DNA of 64,000 bases from Planctomycetia bacterium (GTDB lineage: Bacteria; Planctomycetota; Phycisphaerae; UBA1845; UTPLA1), in contig JABTTW010000002.1 in assembly GCA_015075745.1 (NCBI GenBank), positions 758,453-822,452 on the forward strand, read 5' to 3'. The position numbers and the translations under genes are program-made. The notes under the pieces are model-generated. The model was given only the letters and a program-made list of their open reading frames with translations, had not been told where the DNA came from and searched no databases. Within the stretch, counting starts at the first letter, position 1. Every line of letters starts with the position of its first letter. Below, piece by piece: positions 34,398 to 42,994 of this stretch.

Positions 34398-34859
34398 ATG
34401 AACTTCAGAAACTTAGAGCGACGAGAAGACCCCCGCATTCAGTCATTTCTGCCGGTTACATTGTTGGTTGAAGGCTCGGAACAGGAAACTCCGGCGCAGT
34501 TGCTCGATCTTTCGATGGGCGGTGCGGCGATTCTGACGACGGCATACAACGCGCCGGAGCTCGGCCATCAACTGAATCTCTTTTTCGACAGTCCCAATAA
34601 CGACGGCGGCAGCGAGAAGTCGCAGCGCCGCGAGAACTGCGTCGTCGTCAATTCGTCGTCGCCCGAGCGGGGCATTCGACGCGTGGGCGTTCGCTTCTAT
34701 CAGCGACCCGATCTTCCGCTCAATCCGCAAGACCCGAGCGACTCGTTTTCGGGCCATCGGATGACGGACGACGCAGCGCGACCTTCCCGGTCGTGGAACA
34801 CGGCACGGAATTTCCGAACGCCGGCGCAGGCGTACTCGGGCAGCGGGCTTCCCAACTAA
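34398..34859 (+). CDS. PilZ-domain protein
   Basis: This 153-residue protein starts with NLERREDPRIQSFLPVTL and continues LLDLSMGGAAIL, the RxxxR and D/NxSxxG motifs that bind cyclic di-GMP in PilZ domains. After the domain (about residues 5-115) the C-terminal 40 residues are polar and probably disordered. PilZ proteins relay cyclic di-GMP to motility, secretion or polysaccharide synthesis; no partner is visible nearby. It is the first gene after tRNA-Arg and converges on the nitroreductase gene. Confidence 0.85.
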   Translation: MNFRNLERREDPRIQSFLPVTLLVEGSEQETPAQLLDLSMGGAAILTTAYNAPELGHQLNLFFDSPNNDGGSEKSQRRENCVVVNSSSPERGIRRVGVRFYQRPDLPLNPQDPSDSFSGHRMTDDAARPSRSWNTARNFRTPAQAYSGSGLPN

Positions 34860-34937
34860 CTGCCGCCGCCCTCTTGAACTCAATCATTCTCACGGGCCCA
34901 TCGCGCTTGAATTCCTGCGCCGACACTCTCGGTGCGC

Positions 34938-35600
34938 CTAACGATTCCACTGCAATGCCTCTTGCACCGGCTTCTTGACGAGGTCGGGAACCTGACAATT
35001 CTCGGCCGGATAGCCTACGGGAATCAGCAGGAACGGCTTCTCGCATTCGGGACGACGGCAGATCTGCCGGAGGAAGTTCATCGGGCTGGGAGTGTGGGTC
35101 AGCGTGGCGAGGCCAAGCTGGTGACACGCCATAATAAAGAAACCGGAGGCGATGCCGGTGCTCTCGATGGGGTAGTAATTTCTCAGTCGGCGATCCCCCG
35201 ACTCTTCCCAGTCGATGCGAAAGATGATGACGAGGTACGGGGCGATCTCCAGAAAGGGTTTTTCCCACGTCGTGCCGATGGTTTCGAGGGCCTCGAGCCA
35301 TTCGGCGGGCATTCGATGATCGTAACTCTCCTTTTCCTCGGTCTCGGCGGCGATGCGGATTTCTCGTCTGACGGCGGGATCGTCGATGGCGACGAAGCGC
35401 CAGGGCTTTCGATTAGCGCCGCTGGGGGCGGAGTGGGCGATGGCGATGGCCTGCTCCAAGAGTTCTCGCGGGACGGGCTTCGGTGAAAAGTCGCGGCAAC
35501 TGCGCCGGCCGTTCATCTCGGCGATGAGCTCGGCGGCGCGGCGAGCCTGCCAATCGGAATCGCGAGGCGGGAGCGCGTAGGGGATCATTTTCGGGGGCAT
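34938..35600 (-). CDS. Nitroreductase-family protein
   Basis: This 220-residue FMN-dependent oxidoreductase has NGRRSCRDFSPKPVP at about 30-45 and SAPSGANRKPWRFVAI near 60, as in the nitroreductase/iodotyrosine deiodinase group. Near the C-terminus GLATLTHTPSPMNFLRQI is also family-like. Such enzymes reduce nitro groups, quinones or halogenated phenols with NAD(P)H; the deiodinase-like branch is suggested by overall pattern only. Start ATG 35600 has GGAG 5 nt upstream. The reading frame extends upstream but without protein-like sequence. Confidence 0.85.
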   Translation of the reverse strand: MPPKMIPYALPPRDSDWQARRAAELIAEMNGRRSCRDFSPKPVPRELLEQAIAIAHSAPSGANRKPWRFVAIDDPAVRREIRIAAETEEKESYDHRMPAEWLEALETIGTTWEKPFLEIAPYLVIIFRIDWEESGDRRLRNYYPIESTGIASGFFIMACHQLGLATLTHTPSPMNFLRQICRRPECEKPFLLIPVGYPAENCQVPDLVKKPVQEALQWNR

Positions 35601-35767
35601 GGGTTGCTCCGGGATTGCGTTTGTCGCGATTATACATCGGGTCGGAGCGATCGCCTTTTCGTCGGGCAGAGCATTGGCGATGGGGCAGCGCTCGGAGCCG
35701 GACCAACGCGAAGTGCATCTTGCACGCTCGGCGGCATGCATGGCCGGTGGATCGGCCGCGGAATTAG

Positions 35768-35944
35768 TTGTCGGAGGTCAATCGACAAGTGGCGGCGGAG
35801 TCGATCGAGGCGGTGCGCAAGAGCATGGCTCGCGGCCTGCCGTTCGGTGGCGCCGCCTGGCAGCGCAGAGCGGCGGCGCAACTCGGGCTACAAGTAACGC
35901 TTCGCCCAAGGGGAAGGCACCGGAAGGAGGAGAGAACATCCTGA
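35768..35944 (+). pseudogene. REP-associated tyrosine transposase (RAYT) C-terminal remnant
   Basis: In this frame, after an in-frame TAG, the sequence reads SIEAVRKSMARGLPFG, then QLGLQVTLRPRGRHRKEE and a stop. This is the C-terminal signature of RAYT/IS200-like transposases, which typically end in RRGxPFG, a linker, LGLxxTLRPRGRPRK. The catalytic HUH and Tyr region is missing. It lies between the nitroreductase and phosphatase genes. Confidence 0.7.
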
Positions 35945-36010
35945 CAAGTTTTTGTTGTCCTTTTTGGGCACGGAATGCTTCCCGCTGCGGGTAGTATTCC
36001 GACAGCTTGG

Positions 36011-37402
36011 TCAGGTCACAGTTCGCCGGACGAATACGGCCGTAAGATCGTCTGCCTGAAGAGTCCTGCCCGCAAACTCCACGACGAGGGAATAGAGCTT
36101 GCGGATGAGTTCGCGCGCCGGCAATGATGCGTGAGCCCGAACGCACTCTATCACCCGCTCGATGCCAAAGAACTCGCCTTCGTCGTTGGCCCACTCGAAA
36201 AAACCGTCGGTCACCAGCAGCAGCAGGTCGCCCGGTTCAAGATCGATGTCTTGAGGTGAACCGTAGTCGATGTGTGATCCAATGCCCAAAGGGATGGCGT
36301 GGGCGTTGAAAGATCGAACGGCCTGGTCCGCAGCCGTGTAGAGCAACAGCGGTCCATGGCCGGCGGAGAGCAACTGCACTCGGCTTGACGATGGCGTGAG
36401 AATGGCCATGACGTACGTGACGAATCGACCTACCGATAAGTCCTGTGAGATCAACCTGTTGATTTGTGTGATTGCTTCGCCGAGGCCGGCGGCCGTCGGC
36501 ACGATGGCGCGGGCGAATGCACGGCATTGCGCCGCCACGAGTGCCGGCCCGATACCATGGCCGCTCACGTCCGCCAGCGATATTGCTGCGCGGCCGTCAG
36601 GCAGCGTTTGCCAATCGAAGTAATCTCCCCCGGTCTCGTCGGCCGGTTGGTTCCAACCGGCGATTTCGAAGCCGTCGATCTTCGGCGGCTCCTTGGGCAG
36701 AAGTCCTTGCTGGATGGACCGAGCGATTTCCAGGTCGTGCTCCATTCGCTCGACCAGCCTCCTGGCCTCAGCTTCGCGCAGCGCGGCAAGAACGTATTTG
36801 TGTATGCTCCGTGTTATCCCGGCCGCCAGAAATCCGGACACCAGAAGCACCGAGGCATACATGGCAACGTATCCGCCGAACGGAAACGGAAACTGCCCAC
36901 TGCCGTCGGGGGAACGCCAGACCGTCGAGACCGCTACAGCGCAGTACCCAAGCGCAGAGAGCATCCCAGTCAGCAGGCAAAGCACAGGACGCAGCCGTAG
37001 CACCGAGAGCAAGATGAACACGAAGTACATGAGTGCGACAGGTGCCATGAGCGCGGTGTACGGCCCCATCAGCGTGCTCTTAGTCAGAAGCCACAAGGAG
37101 ACGGTAGGTAGCTGCGTCTCGGCGATCGTGGTCAGGGTCCAGATCGAGGCCGGGATATGATAAGCGCCGGCGAGCGCACGTTGAATCGCCAGAAGATGAA
37201 ACGACTCGAAAAGACCAAAGATCGTAACCAGTAACGCGATAGCCGGCAGGGGCCGGGTCACCGTCAAGCCGCTGAGCACGCTGTAAATGAATCCAACAAA
37301 GAGGATGGCAACAATCGCGAAGAGCACGCTCGCAGTTCGAATGCGTTCGCTCCGCAGGAGAGCCTCGTCAAAGGCATCGGACTCAATCTGAAGCTGCATC
37401 AT
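36011..37402 (-). CDS. SpoIIE/RsbU-type PP2C phosphatase with membrane domain
   Basis: This 463-residue protein has about six transmembrane segments in residues 25-205, a linker helix (about 205-240), and a SpoIIE-type phosphatase domain from about 250 to the end. Visible phosphatase motifs are GGDYFDW, SLADVSGHGIGPAL, LSAGHGPLLLY, and LVTDGFFEWAN with metal-binding Asp. Such proteins dephosphorylate anti-anti-sigma factors in partner-switching systems. No cognate anti-sigma factor is adjacent. The N-terminal membrane domain would act as the sensor. Confident on family; signal and target unknown. Confidence 0.9.
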   Translation of the reverse strand: MMQLQIESDAFDEALLRSERIRTASVLFAIVAILFVGFIYSVLSGLTVTRPLPAIALLVTIFGLFESFHLLAIQRALAGAYHIPASIWTLTTIAETQLPTVSLWLLTKSTLMGPYTALMAPVALMYFVFILLSVLRLRPVLCLLTGMLSALGYCAVAVSTVWRSPDGSGQFPFPFGGYVAMYASVLLVSGFLAAGITRSIHKYVLAALREAEARRLVERMEHDLEIARSIQQGLLPKEPPKIDGFEIAGWNQPADETGGDYFDWQTLPDGRAAISLADVSGHGIGPALVAAQCRAFARAIVPTAAGLGEAITQINRLISQDLSVGRFVTYVMAILTPSSSRVQLLSAGHGPLLLYTAADQAVRSFNAHAIPLGIGSHIDYGSPQDIDLEPGDLLLLVTDGFFEWANDEGEFFGIERVIECVRAHASLPARELIRKLYSLVVEFAGRTLQADDLTAVFVRRTVT

Positions 37403-37505
37403 CTGACTTTCCTCCCCGGTTTAGGTTCTGTCTGACGAATGCCCTTTGCGTCGATGTTAACTCTGAACAACCACGGCAGGAAGCCGGGTTTCAGGAAGCG
37501 CATGA

Positions 37506-37637
37506 ATGCGAAGACACGAATTGTCAGACGAAGAATGGGCATTGGTCGAAACTATGTTTCCGCCGACGGGCGGCAAGGGCGGCCCATGGCGCGATCATCG
37601 CATGGTGATGAACGGTTTGTTCTGGCGGCTGCGGACG
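37506..37637 (+). pseudogene. IS5-type transposase N-terminal remnant
   Basis: The first 44 codons read MRRHELSDEEWALVETMFPP, then WRDHRMVMNGLFWRLRT. This is the N-terminal domain (DUF4096) of IS5/IS427-group transposases. After RLRT the expected GxPWRDLP is replaced by unrelated sequence, so the copy is truncated. No inverted repeats are evident. Confidence 0.7.
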
Positions 37638-37818
37638 GTCAGCAGAAGAAAAGCTGTTAACATCAAAGAGCTGACCATTCCGCGGCCCATGTGTTGCAGT
37701 CCAACTCGGGCATCCGTTCGCAGCGTACACCGAGACGGGAGTTCCGCTGGACATCCTACTACCCTTAACCCAGTCTGTATGGGAAAAGAAATCCTGAATT
37801 CCGTGCAGGGCTTGACCC

Positions 37819-39846
37819 ATGAGTTCGCCCCTTTTCACGATCAATTCACCCACGATAAATCCGGAAGAACCTTTTTTTTTGACTCACCAATCCCGCCCCA
37901 CCACCGTCGGGCCACCAACGAGCCCTGAATTTCCGACGAGCCCCGGCGTTCCGACGAGCCCCGGCTTTCCGATGAGCCCCGGACTTCAGTCCGGGCGGTT
38001 CAAAATCCACCAGCGGCCCCCATTTCCGCGCGAGCGCCGAGCAAGAATACTCATTGCGATGTCACCGTCCCGACAACCCCAACCCAACGCCACAGGCCTC
38101 CCAGATTTCGACGTTTCGACGTTTCGATTTTTCGACGTTTCCACCCAAAAACTCGAAGCGCCCCAACCCATGCCCGCCACAAGTGTTGGCACAATTCCCG
38201 AAAGGCTTGTGTCACCTTATGTCACCTTCAATTCGCAGCCCTCCGCGCCCGGCTCCAGAATCTATCAAGACCAATCCGGACCTTCCCGGACGTCCATCCC
38301 CAAAACCGACGATGTCTCACCGCGTCGGTCCATTCCCGGACCCGCAAACATCGCCGCCGACCCGGGCTGCTTATTGGTGCGATTCACCTTGCTTACCAAC
38401 ACTGGCAAACCGATCTTTATAGACACGACACGTGCGCCTTTGGGGGGCGAAGCCTTGGCCAATGCCATCACATCACTATTCGGTTCCGGCGGTCTTGCCG
38501 GCCTCTACGCGGCGCCGTCGTCCCGCTCGTCCTCCTCCAGTTCCGCCTCAACATTCGACGCATTCGGACCGGACTTCTTCCTCGGCGCCCTGACATCCTC
38601 GCGAATCGGCGCATCCGCCGGATACACCGCCACCGGCCAGCCCATCGGCCTCCCGGAAAACGCGCCGCAGGTCAAGCAGCGACAGACCGATCTCAAGGCC
38701 GTGACCAATGCGCTGAAGGTCGGAAACCTCACCGCCGCCCGTGCAGGCGTCGATCGCATTCTCAAAGTCTTCCCCAACGACGTGACGGCGACCTACAACC
38801 TCGCGCGCATCCAGTTGCTCGAGGGCGATTACAAGGGCGCGGAGAAGTCGCTGCTTCAGGTGTCGCAATCATCGAGCGACGAGTTAATCACCTCCGACCT
38901 TCGCGCCGCCCGGACCCTCAAGAAAGGTCCCTCGGAAACCGTCGCACAAATCCGCAGACTTCTCAGCTCACAGAAGACCGCCTCCGACGGCCTGCGGCTG
39001 GCCGACTACTTCCTGCAAAACCAGCCCGATAGCGCCGAGGCTCACCTTGCCGTTGCGGAATTCTACGAAGGGATCGGCAACCTGAATCTCGCCGGCGCGG
39101 AACTGCGTCAAACGATCGACAAGGTCCCGGCGAGAAATCTCAGCACTGTCATCTCCCACTTGGAAGGTTTCGCGAACCGACACTCCACCGACCCGGGCTC
39201 ATACGATCTCCTGGCCCAGGCCTACGCGGCCGCCGGTTCGCTGAACAAGGCCAAGAGCGCCTTCCAAACGGCGATTCGCCTGTCGGCGGACGATCCCGCC
39301 TTTCAGGCCGACATCCGAAAAGACTTCGCCGACATTTACAGTCGCCTCGGACGACAAAAGAAGCTGGTTGGTGACACCTCCGGGGCACTGACCGCCTTCG
39401 AGCAGGCCATCGACCTGCGCGACGACGACGTGCGCCGCGGCGATCTCTCCGACCTGCAGTTCGAGCGGGCTCAGGCGCTCTTCAAGATCGGCGGCTACGC
39501 TCAGTCTCTCAAGGCACTCAATGAGTCCTATGTCAATCTCCCGATCGGCGAAGATGCCGCGCGGAAGGATCGCCTGCTGCCCGCATACGATCGGATCATC
39601 GAAAAGCTCACGTCTCTCGGCGACCTGAAGAATCTCGTCACCGCCCGGGCAGGCGCCTTCAATCAGGACCCCGCCGATGACGTGCGCAAGCGCGACCTGG
39701 CCGAGGCTCAAAACACCTACGGGCTCGACCTGCTCAGCAAAAACAAGTATCGCGAGGCCTACCGCCAATTCCTCGCCGCGACCAGACTCTATCCGGGGGA
39801 CACCAACTACACCGCCAATCTAAGCACGGCGCGGGCCCTGTTCTAA
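37819..39846 (+). CDS. TPR protein with repeat-derived N-terminus
   Basis: From about residue 180 this is a typical soluble protein: a Ser-rich linker (SSRSSSSSSAS), then tandem TPR-like repeats to the C-terminus, for example ALKVGNLTAARAGVDRIL, ATYNLARIQLLEGDYKGAEK and YREAYRQFLAATRLYPGDTN. The first 140 residues are encoded by the dispersed repeat at 37918-38229 and look artificial (PTSPGVPTSPGF, STFRFFDVST). The true start is unclear; candidates include ATG 38059, ATG 38170, or a GTG/TTG near 38380. If translation starts at 37819 the repeat is part of the protein. Function unknown; TPRs suggest a scaffold. Confidence 0.7.
   Translation: MSSPLFTINSPTINPEEPFFLTHQSRPTTVGPPTSPEFPTSPGVPTSPGFPMSPGLQSGRFKIHQRPPFPRERRARILIAMSPSRQPQPNATGLPDFDVSTFRFFDVSTQKLEAPQPMPATSVGTIPERLVSPYVTFNSQPSAPGSRIYQDQSGPSRTSIPKTDDVSPRRSIPGPANIAADPGCLLVRFTLLTNTGKPIFIDTTRAPLGGEALANAITSLFGSGGLAGLYAAPSSRSSSSSSASTFDAFGPDFFLGALTSSRIGASAGYTATGQPIGLPENAPQVKQRQTDLKAVTNALKVGNLTAARAGVDRILKVFPNDVTATYNLARIQLLEGDYKGAEKSLLQVSQSSSDELITSDLRAARTLKKGPSETVAQIRRLLSSQKTASDGLRLADYFLQNQPDSAEAHLAVAEFYEGIGNLNLAGAELRQTIDKVPARNLSTVISHLEGFANRHSTDPGSYDLLAQAYAAAGSLNKAKSAFQTAIRLSADDPAFQADIRKDFADIYSRLGRQKKLVGDTSGALTAFEQAIDLRDDDVRRGDLSDLQFERAQALFKIGGYAQSLKALNESYVNLPIGEDAARKDRLLPAYDRIIEKLTSLGDLKNLVTARAGAFNQDPADDVRKRDLAEAQNTYGLDLLSKNKYREAYRQFLAATRLYPGDTNYTANLSTARALF
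37918..38229 (+). repeat. Dispersed composite repeat, copy A
   Basis: In order the element has an 18-19-bp tandem (CCGACGAGCCCCGG units, 37918-37980), an 18-bp palindrome (CCCGGACT-TC-AGTCCGGG, 37978-37995), a unique block with CCACCAGCGGCCCCCATTTC, tandem CGACGTTT units (38107-38140), CCACCCAAAA, and a GTCACCTT end. It is nearly identical to copy B (46269-46642, opposite strand) and partly to copy C (45954-46077). It overlaps the 5' end of the TPR reading frame. Confidence 0.85.
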
Positions 39847-39853
39847 GACGTAA

Positions 39854-40948
39854 TTACATATCCTGCAGCCGGCGCTGCCGGTCGAATCGCCGAAGCGCCT
39901 CAATGACCTCATCGAGCTGCCCCGCGGAGATCTTCTCAAGCGAGAAATTGTCATTGAGCCGATGATCCGTGCAGCGATTCTGCGGATAGTTATAAGTGCG
40001 CACGCGCTCGTTGCGATTGCCCGAACCGATCATCGACTTTCGCGTCGAGTCCCGCTTGGCCCGGTCCTGCTCTTCAAAGTGCGCCTTGACCCGGCTGGCC
40101 ATGATGCGCCGCGCCTTGGCCCGATTCTTATGCTGGCTCCGCTCGTCGCGCATCGACACCATGATGCCCGTGGCGATGTGCTCCAGCCGGATGGCCGTGG
40201 CCACCTTGTTGACGTTCTGCCCGCCCGGTCCGCCCGCCGCGCTGACATGTTCGAGGACGTCCTTGTTCCAGTCGATGTCGACTTCGGTCTCCTCCACCTC
40301 AGGCAGAACCGCGACCGTCGCCGCCGACGTATGAATGCGCCCCTGCGTCTCCGTCACCGGCACGCGCTGGACACGATGCCCGCCGCCCTCATATCCGAAG
40401 TGGGTATAGACGCCTTCGCCCTTCACGGTGAAGACGACTTCGCGATAACCGCCGTATTCATTCGTGGAGAGATCGAGGACTTCGATCTTGAATCCCTTCG
40501 CCACGGCATAGCGCGAGTAAATCTCAAACAGGTCCTTCGCGAAAATCGCCGCCTCATCGCCGCCGGTGCCGGCGCGGACTTCCATGATGATGGAATCCAC
40601 GTTGGCGTCCTCACCGCCGAGCAGACCGTCGATGAGATTCTCCATCAGCGTAGCGGCGGTCGCGGTCAGCTCCCCCAACTCCGCCTCGGCCATCTCCTTG
40701 AATTCCGGATCGGCGGAGGGATCGGCAATGATCTGTTCCGCGTCGGCGATCTGAGCGTGCAGCTTCTGGTATCGTCGATAGGGCTCGACCATCCGCGACA
40801 AGTTGGCATGTTCCTTGGCCAGCTTGACGATGCGCGTGGAGTTCGACGCCACCTCGGGCTGATTCATCTCCTCGGCGACAGCGTCATAGCGCGCGGAAAG
40901 TTCATCCAGCTTGGCGATAAACCCCGGGTTGACGGTCAGCTCAGCCAT
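39854..40948 (-). CDS. prfA: Peptide chain release factor 1
   Basis: This 364-residue class I release factor has the GGQ motif in AAGGPGGQNVNKV that triggers peptidyl-tRNA hydrolysis. It also has the PxT anticodon tripeptide as PVT in QRVPVTETQGRIHTS, which reads UAA/UAG and marks RF1 rather than RF2. RAGTGGDEAAIFA upstream is also conserved. The start at 40948 fits the family N-terminus; the frame extends 27 codons further without similarity. It lies 109 nt after rpmE, a common neighbour of prfA in bacteria, and converges on the TPR gene 7 nt away. Confidence 0.96.
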   Translation of the reverse strand: MAELTVNPGFIAKLDELSARYDAVAEEMNQPEVASNSTRIVKLAKEHANLSRMVEPYRRYQKLHAQIADAEQIIADPSADPEFKEMAEAELGELTATAATLMENLIDGLLGGEDANVDSIIMEVRAGTGGDEAAIFAKDLFEIYSRYAVAKGFKIEVLDLSTNEYGGYREVVFTVKGEGVYTHFGYEGGGHRVQRVPVTETQGRIHTSAATVAVLPEVEETEVDIDWNKDVLEHVSAAGGPGGQNVNKVATAIRLEHIATGIMVSMRDERSQHKNRAKARRIMASRVKAHFEEQDRAKRDSTRKSMIGSGNRNERVRTYNYPQNRCTDHRLNDNFSLEKISAGQLDEVIEALRRFDRQRRLQDM

Positions 40949-41057
40949 GATCGATGTGATGCTCGACTCTACGAAATGAGTCTGCGAAAAAGAACACGCC
41001 GCACGATCGCCGGATTCAACCGGCAACAATGCGGCGTACAGATTAACAGGTATTCAG

Positions 41058-41300
41058 CTAAGCCTTGGCGGCGGGCTTCGCGGCGGGCTTCTTCTTGAAG
41101 TAATCACCGCCGAACTTTTTCTGGAACTTCTCGACACGGCCGGCGGTATCGACGAACTTCTGTGTGCCGGTGAAGAACGGATGGCAGGCCGAGCAGATTT
41201 CCACGGCGATCTTGTCGCGCGTGCTTCGGGTCTCGAACGTGTGGCCGCAACCGCAGCTCACGACGCACTTGATGTACTTGGGATGGATGCCTTCCTTCAT
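41058..41300 (-). CDS. rpmE: 50S ribosomal protein L31
   Basis: This 80-residue protein is zinc-binding L31: MKEGIHPKY at the N-terminus, Cys pairs in [11 protein letters not shown] and EICSACHPF, and [21 protein letters not shown]. Its C-terminus is a short Lys/Ala/Pro tail ([12 protein letters not shown]), as often found in planctomycete ribosomal proteins. The presence of the Cys set marks it as the C+ form used when zinc is sufficient. It precedes prfA on the same strand. Confidence 0.97.
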   Translation of the reverse strand: MKEGIHPKYIKCVVSCGCGHTFETRSTRDKIAVEICSACHPFFTGTQKFVDTAGRVEKFQKKFGGDYFKKKPAAKPAAKA

Positions 41301-41553
41301 GGTGTCGCCTTCGGGATAAGATGCACTTAGTCGAACTTTTTACCGAGCCAAACATTATATCAGGCGGGAAACCGGCGGCAATCGGCCCAGCGAGACTTGG
41401 TGTGGGCGGTTGGGCTTCGAGATGGCCGAGCGTCGCCAATCCCTGCCCCCGCCGGATGCAACTTCCTGTCAGTCAGTGTGTTATGGCGAATGTCGGGGGG
41501 CCGCCCCTCAGCCTATAATCTGAACTCGGTCACCAGAGGAGCCCGCTGTATCC

Positions 41554-42075
41554 ATGGAAACGCTGCTGAAATGCCGGAAGTTTGAGGTTCGCCGGGAGGT
41601 GGTGACCGGCACGGACGGCGCCTCGCATACCCGGGAGTACGTGATCCATCCCGGTGCAGTCGTGGTGCTTGCCCTTCCTGACGCCGACCACTGCCTGATG
41701 CTTCGTCAGCTTCGACCTGCGATCGGGCAGGAAATCTGGGAGCTGCCGGCCGGAACCCTGGATATCCTGGGTGAGCCGCCGGAGGAGGCGGCAGCGCGTG
41801 AACTGGAGGAGGAGGCGGGGGTTCGGGCGGGAAGGCTGAAGCGCCTCTGCGAGTTCTATCCGTCGCCGGGAATCATGAGTGAGAAAATCATCGCCTTCGT
41901 GGCGGAGGATTTGCAGCCGGGACGCCAGGCATTGGGGCCGACGGAACAGATTCACGAAGTAAAGCGGCTGCCGATCGTCGATGCATTGAAAATGGTGACG
42001 GACGGACGAATCGTGGACGCAAAAACAATGATCACGCTGATGGTCTGGGACGCGCGACGCGGGAGGAACGAATGA
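41554..42075 (+). CDS. NUDIX hydrolase, ADP-ribose pyrophosphatase-like
   Basis: This 173-residue protein has a NUDIX box in ELPAGTLDILGEPPEEAAAR followed by ELEEEAGV. The E-x7-RE-L-x-EE-x-G part is intact, but the spacing from the first Gly to the first Glu is six residues instead of the usual five. The flanking WELPAGTLD and SPGIMSEKIIAFVAE are typical of ADP-ribose pyrophosphatases (NudF-like). It should hydrolyse ADP-ribose or related nucleoside diphosphates with magnesium. Its stop overlaps the start of the rhomboid gene (ATGA), so the two are coupled. Confidence 0.88.
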   Translation: METLLKCRKFEVRREVVTGTDGASHTREYVIHPGAVVVLALPDADHCLMLRQLRPAIGQEIWELPAGTLDILGEPPEEAAARELEEEAGVRAGRLKRLCEFYPSPGIMSEKIIAFVAEDLQPGRQALGPTEQIHEVKRLPIVDALKMVTDGRIVDAKTMITLMVWDARRGRNE

Positions 42076-42929
42076 GCTGGGAGAATCGGCCCTACGCGCA
42101 CAATGACGAGCCGCAATTCGGCGGCGATGGTCTTCGCTCCTGGTTTGGCGGAATGCCGGCGCCAGGGAAGGCTGTGAAGTGGATTGCAATTGCCAACATC
42201 GGGCTCTTTCTCATCTGCATGATTACCGGAGGAAGTCAGGGGCTGATTTTTCGGGCGCTCGAAATGCGCACCGACCTCGTCTGGAAGGGGCAGATCTGGC
42301 GGCTCTTCACATTTACTTACCTGCATAGCCAGCATGACCTGCTTCATATCCTCTTTAACATGATCGGCCTGTATTTTTTGGGGATTTCATTAGAGCGGCA
42401 CCTGGGGTCGAAGCGGTTCTTCTATTTCTATACGGCGGCGGGCTTCGTTGCCGTCGCTGCATATTTTCTGATCACGAGTATGAGTTGGCTGGACCGTGAC
42501 ATTCCCATTGTCGGCGCTTCCGGCGGTGTGCTCGGAATTCTCGGCGCATGTGCGGTTCTTTTTCCTTCCATGCGGATCATCCTCGTGTTTTTTCCCGTGC
42601 CGATTCGCATGGCGGCACTGATCTTTGGCGTCCTCTACGTATTCAACCTCGGGACTCGGGGAATCAATGCGGGGGGAGACGCCTGCCATCTTGCCGGGCT
42701 TGCATTTGGCATCGCCTACGGCTATCGAGGTGCGCAGTGGTCACGGTGGTTTTCTGATTGGCGGGAATCGACGCAAAGGAGAGGCATTGAGACCCGTCGA
42801 CAACGTGCCAGAGACCTGGAACTCAACGTGGATCGCATCCTCGACAAGGTGCATCAACACGGAGTCGGCAGCCTGTCCGCCCGCGAGAAAAAAATACTCG
42901 AAGGGGCCTCGAAACAGGGGCGTAACTAG
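42072..42929 (+). CDS. Rhomboid-family intramembrane serine protease
   Basis: This 285-residue protein has six or so membrane segments between residues 35 and 225. The catalytic Ser lies in VGASGGVLGILGA (GxSG motif) and the catalytic His in GGDACHLAGLAFG. HNL-like HILFNMIGLYFLG with GISLERHLGSKRF matches the rhomboid L1 region. The C-terminal 60 residues are charged and cytosolic, ending in SLSAREKKILEGAS, as in many planctomycete rhomboids. It cleaves membrane protein substrates within the bilayer; substrate unknown. Translationally coupled to the NUDIX gene. Confidence 0.92.
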   Translation: MSWENRPYAHNDEPQFGGDGLRSWFGGMPAPGKAVKWIAIANIGLFLICMITGGSQGLIFRALEMRTDLVWKGQIWRLFTFTYLHSQHDLLHILFNMIGLYFLGISLERHLGSKRFFYFYTAAGFVAVAAYFLITSMSWLDRDIPIVGASGGVLGILGACAVLFPSMRIILVFFPVPIRMAALIFGVLYVFNLGTRGINAGGDACHLAGLAFGIAYGYRGAQWSRWFSDWRESTQRRGIETRRQRARDLELNVDRILDKVHQHGVGSLSAREKKILEGASKQGRN

Positions 42930-42994
42930 CCCGGCGGGCGATATCGCTGCTCGACAAACTCCCACGGCAACATGGGATTGATGAGACCGCCTCC

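Noticed and set aside
35599..35994. 131-codon plus-strand open frame between nitroreductase and phosphatase genes
   Set aside because: The transposase similarity lies in a different frame (35768-35944); this frame has no protein-like sequence.
38107..38140. CGACGTTT tandem units as a CRISPR array
   Set aside because: The units are adjacent 8-9-bp tandems without spacers and recur inside a larger dispersed repeat; no cas genes occur.
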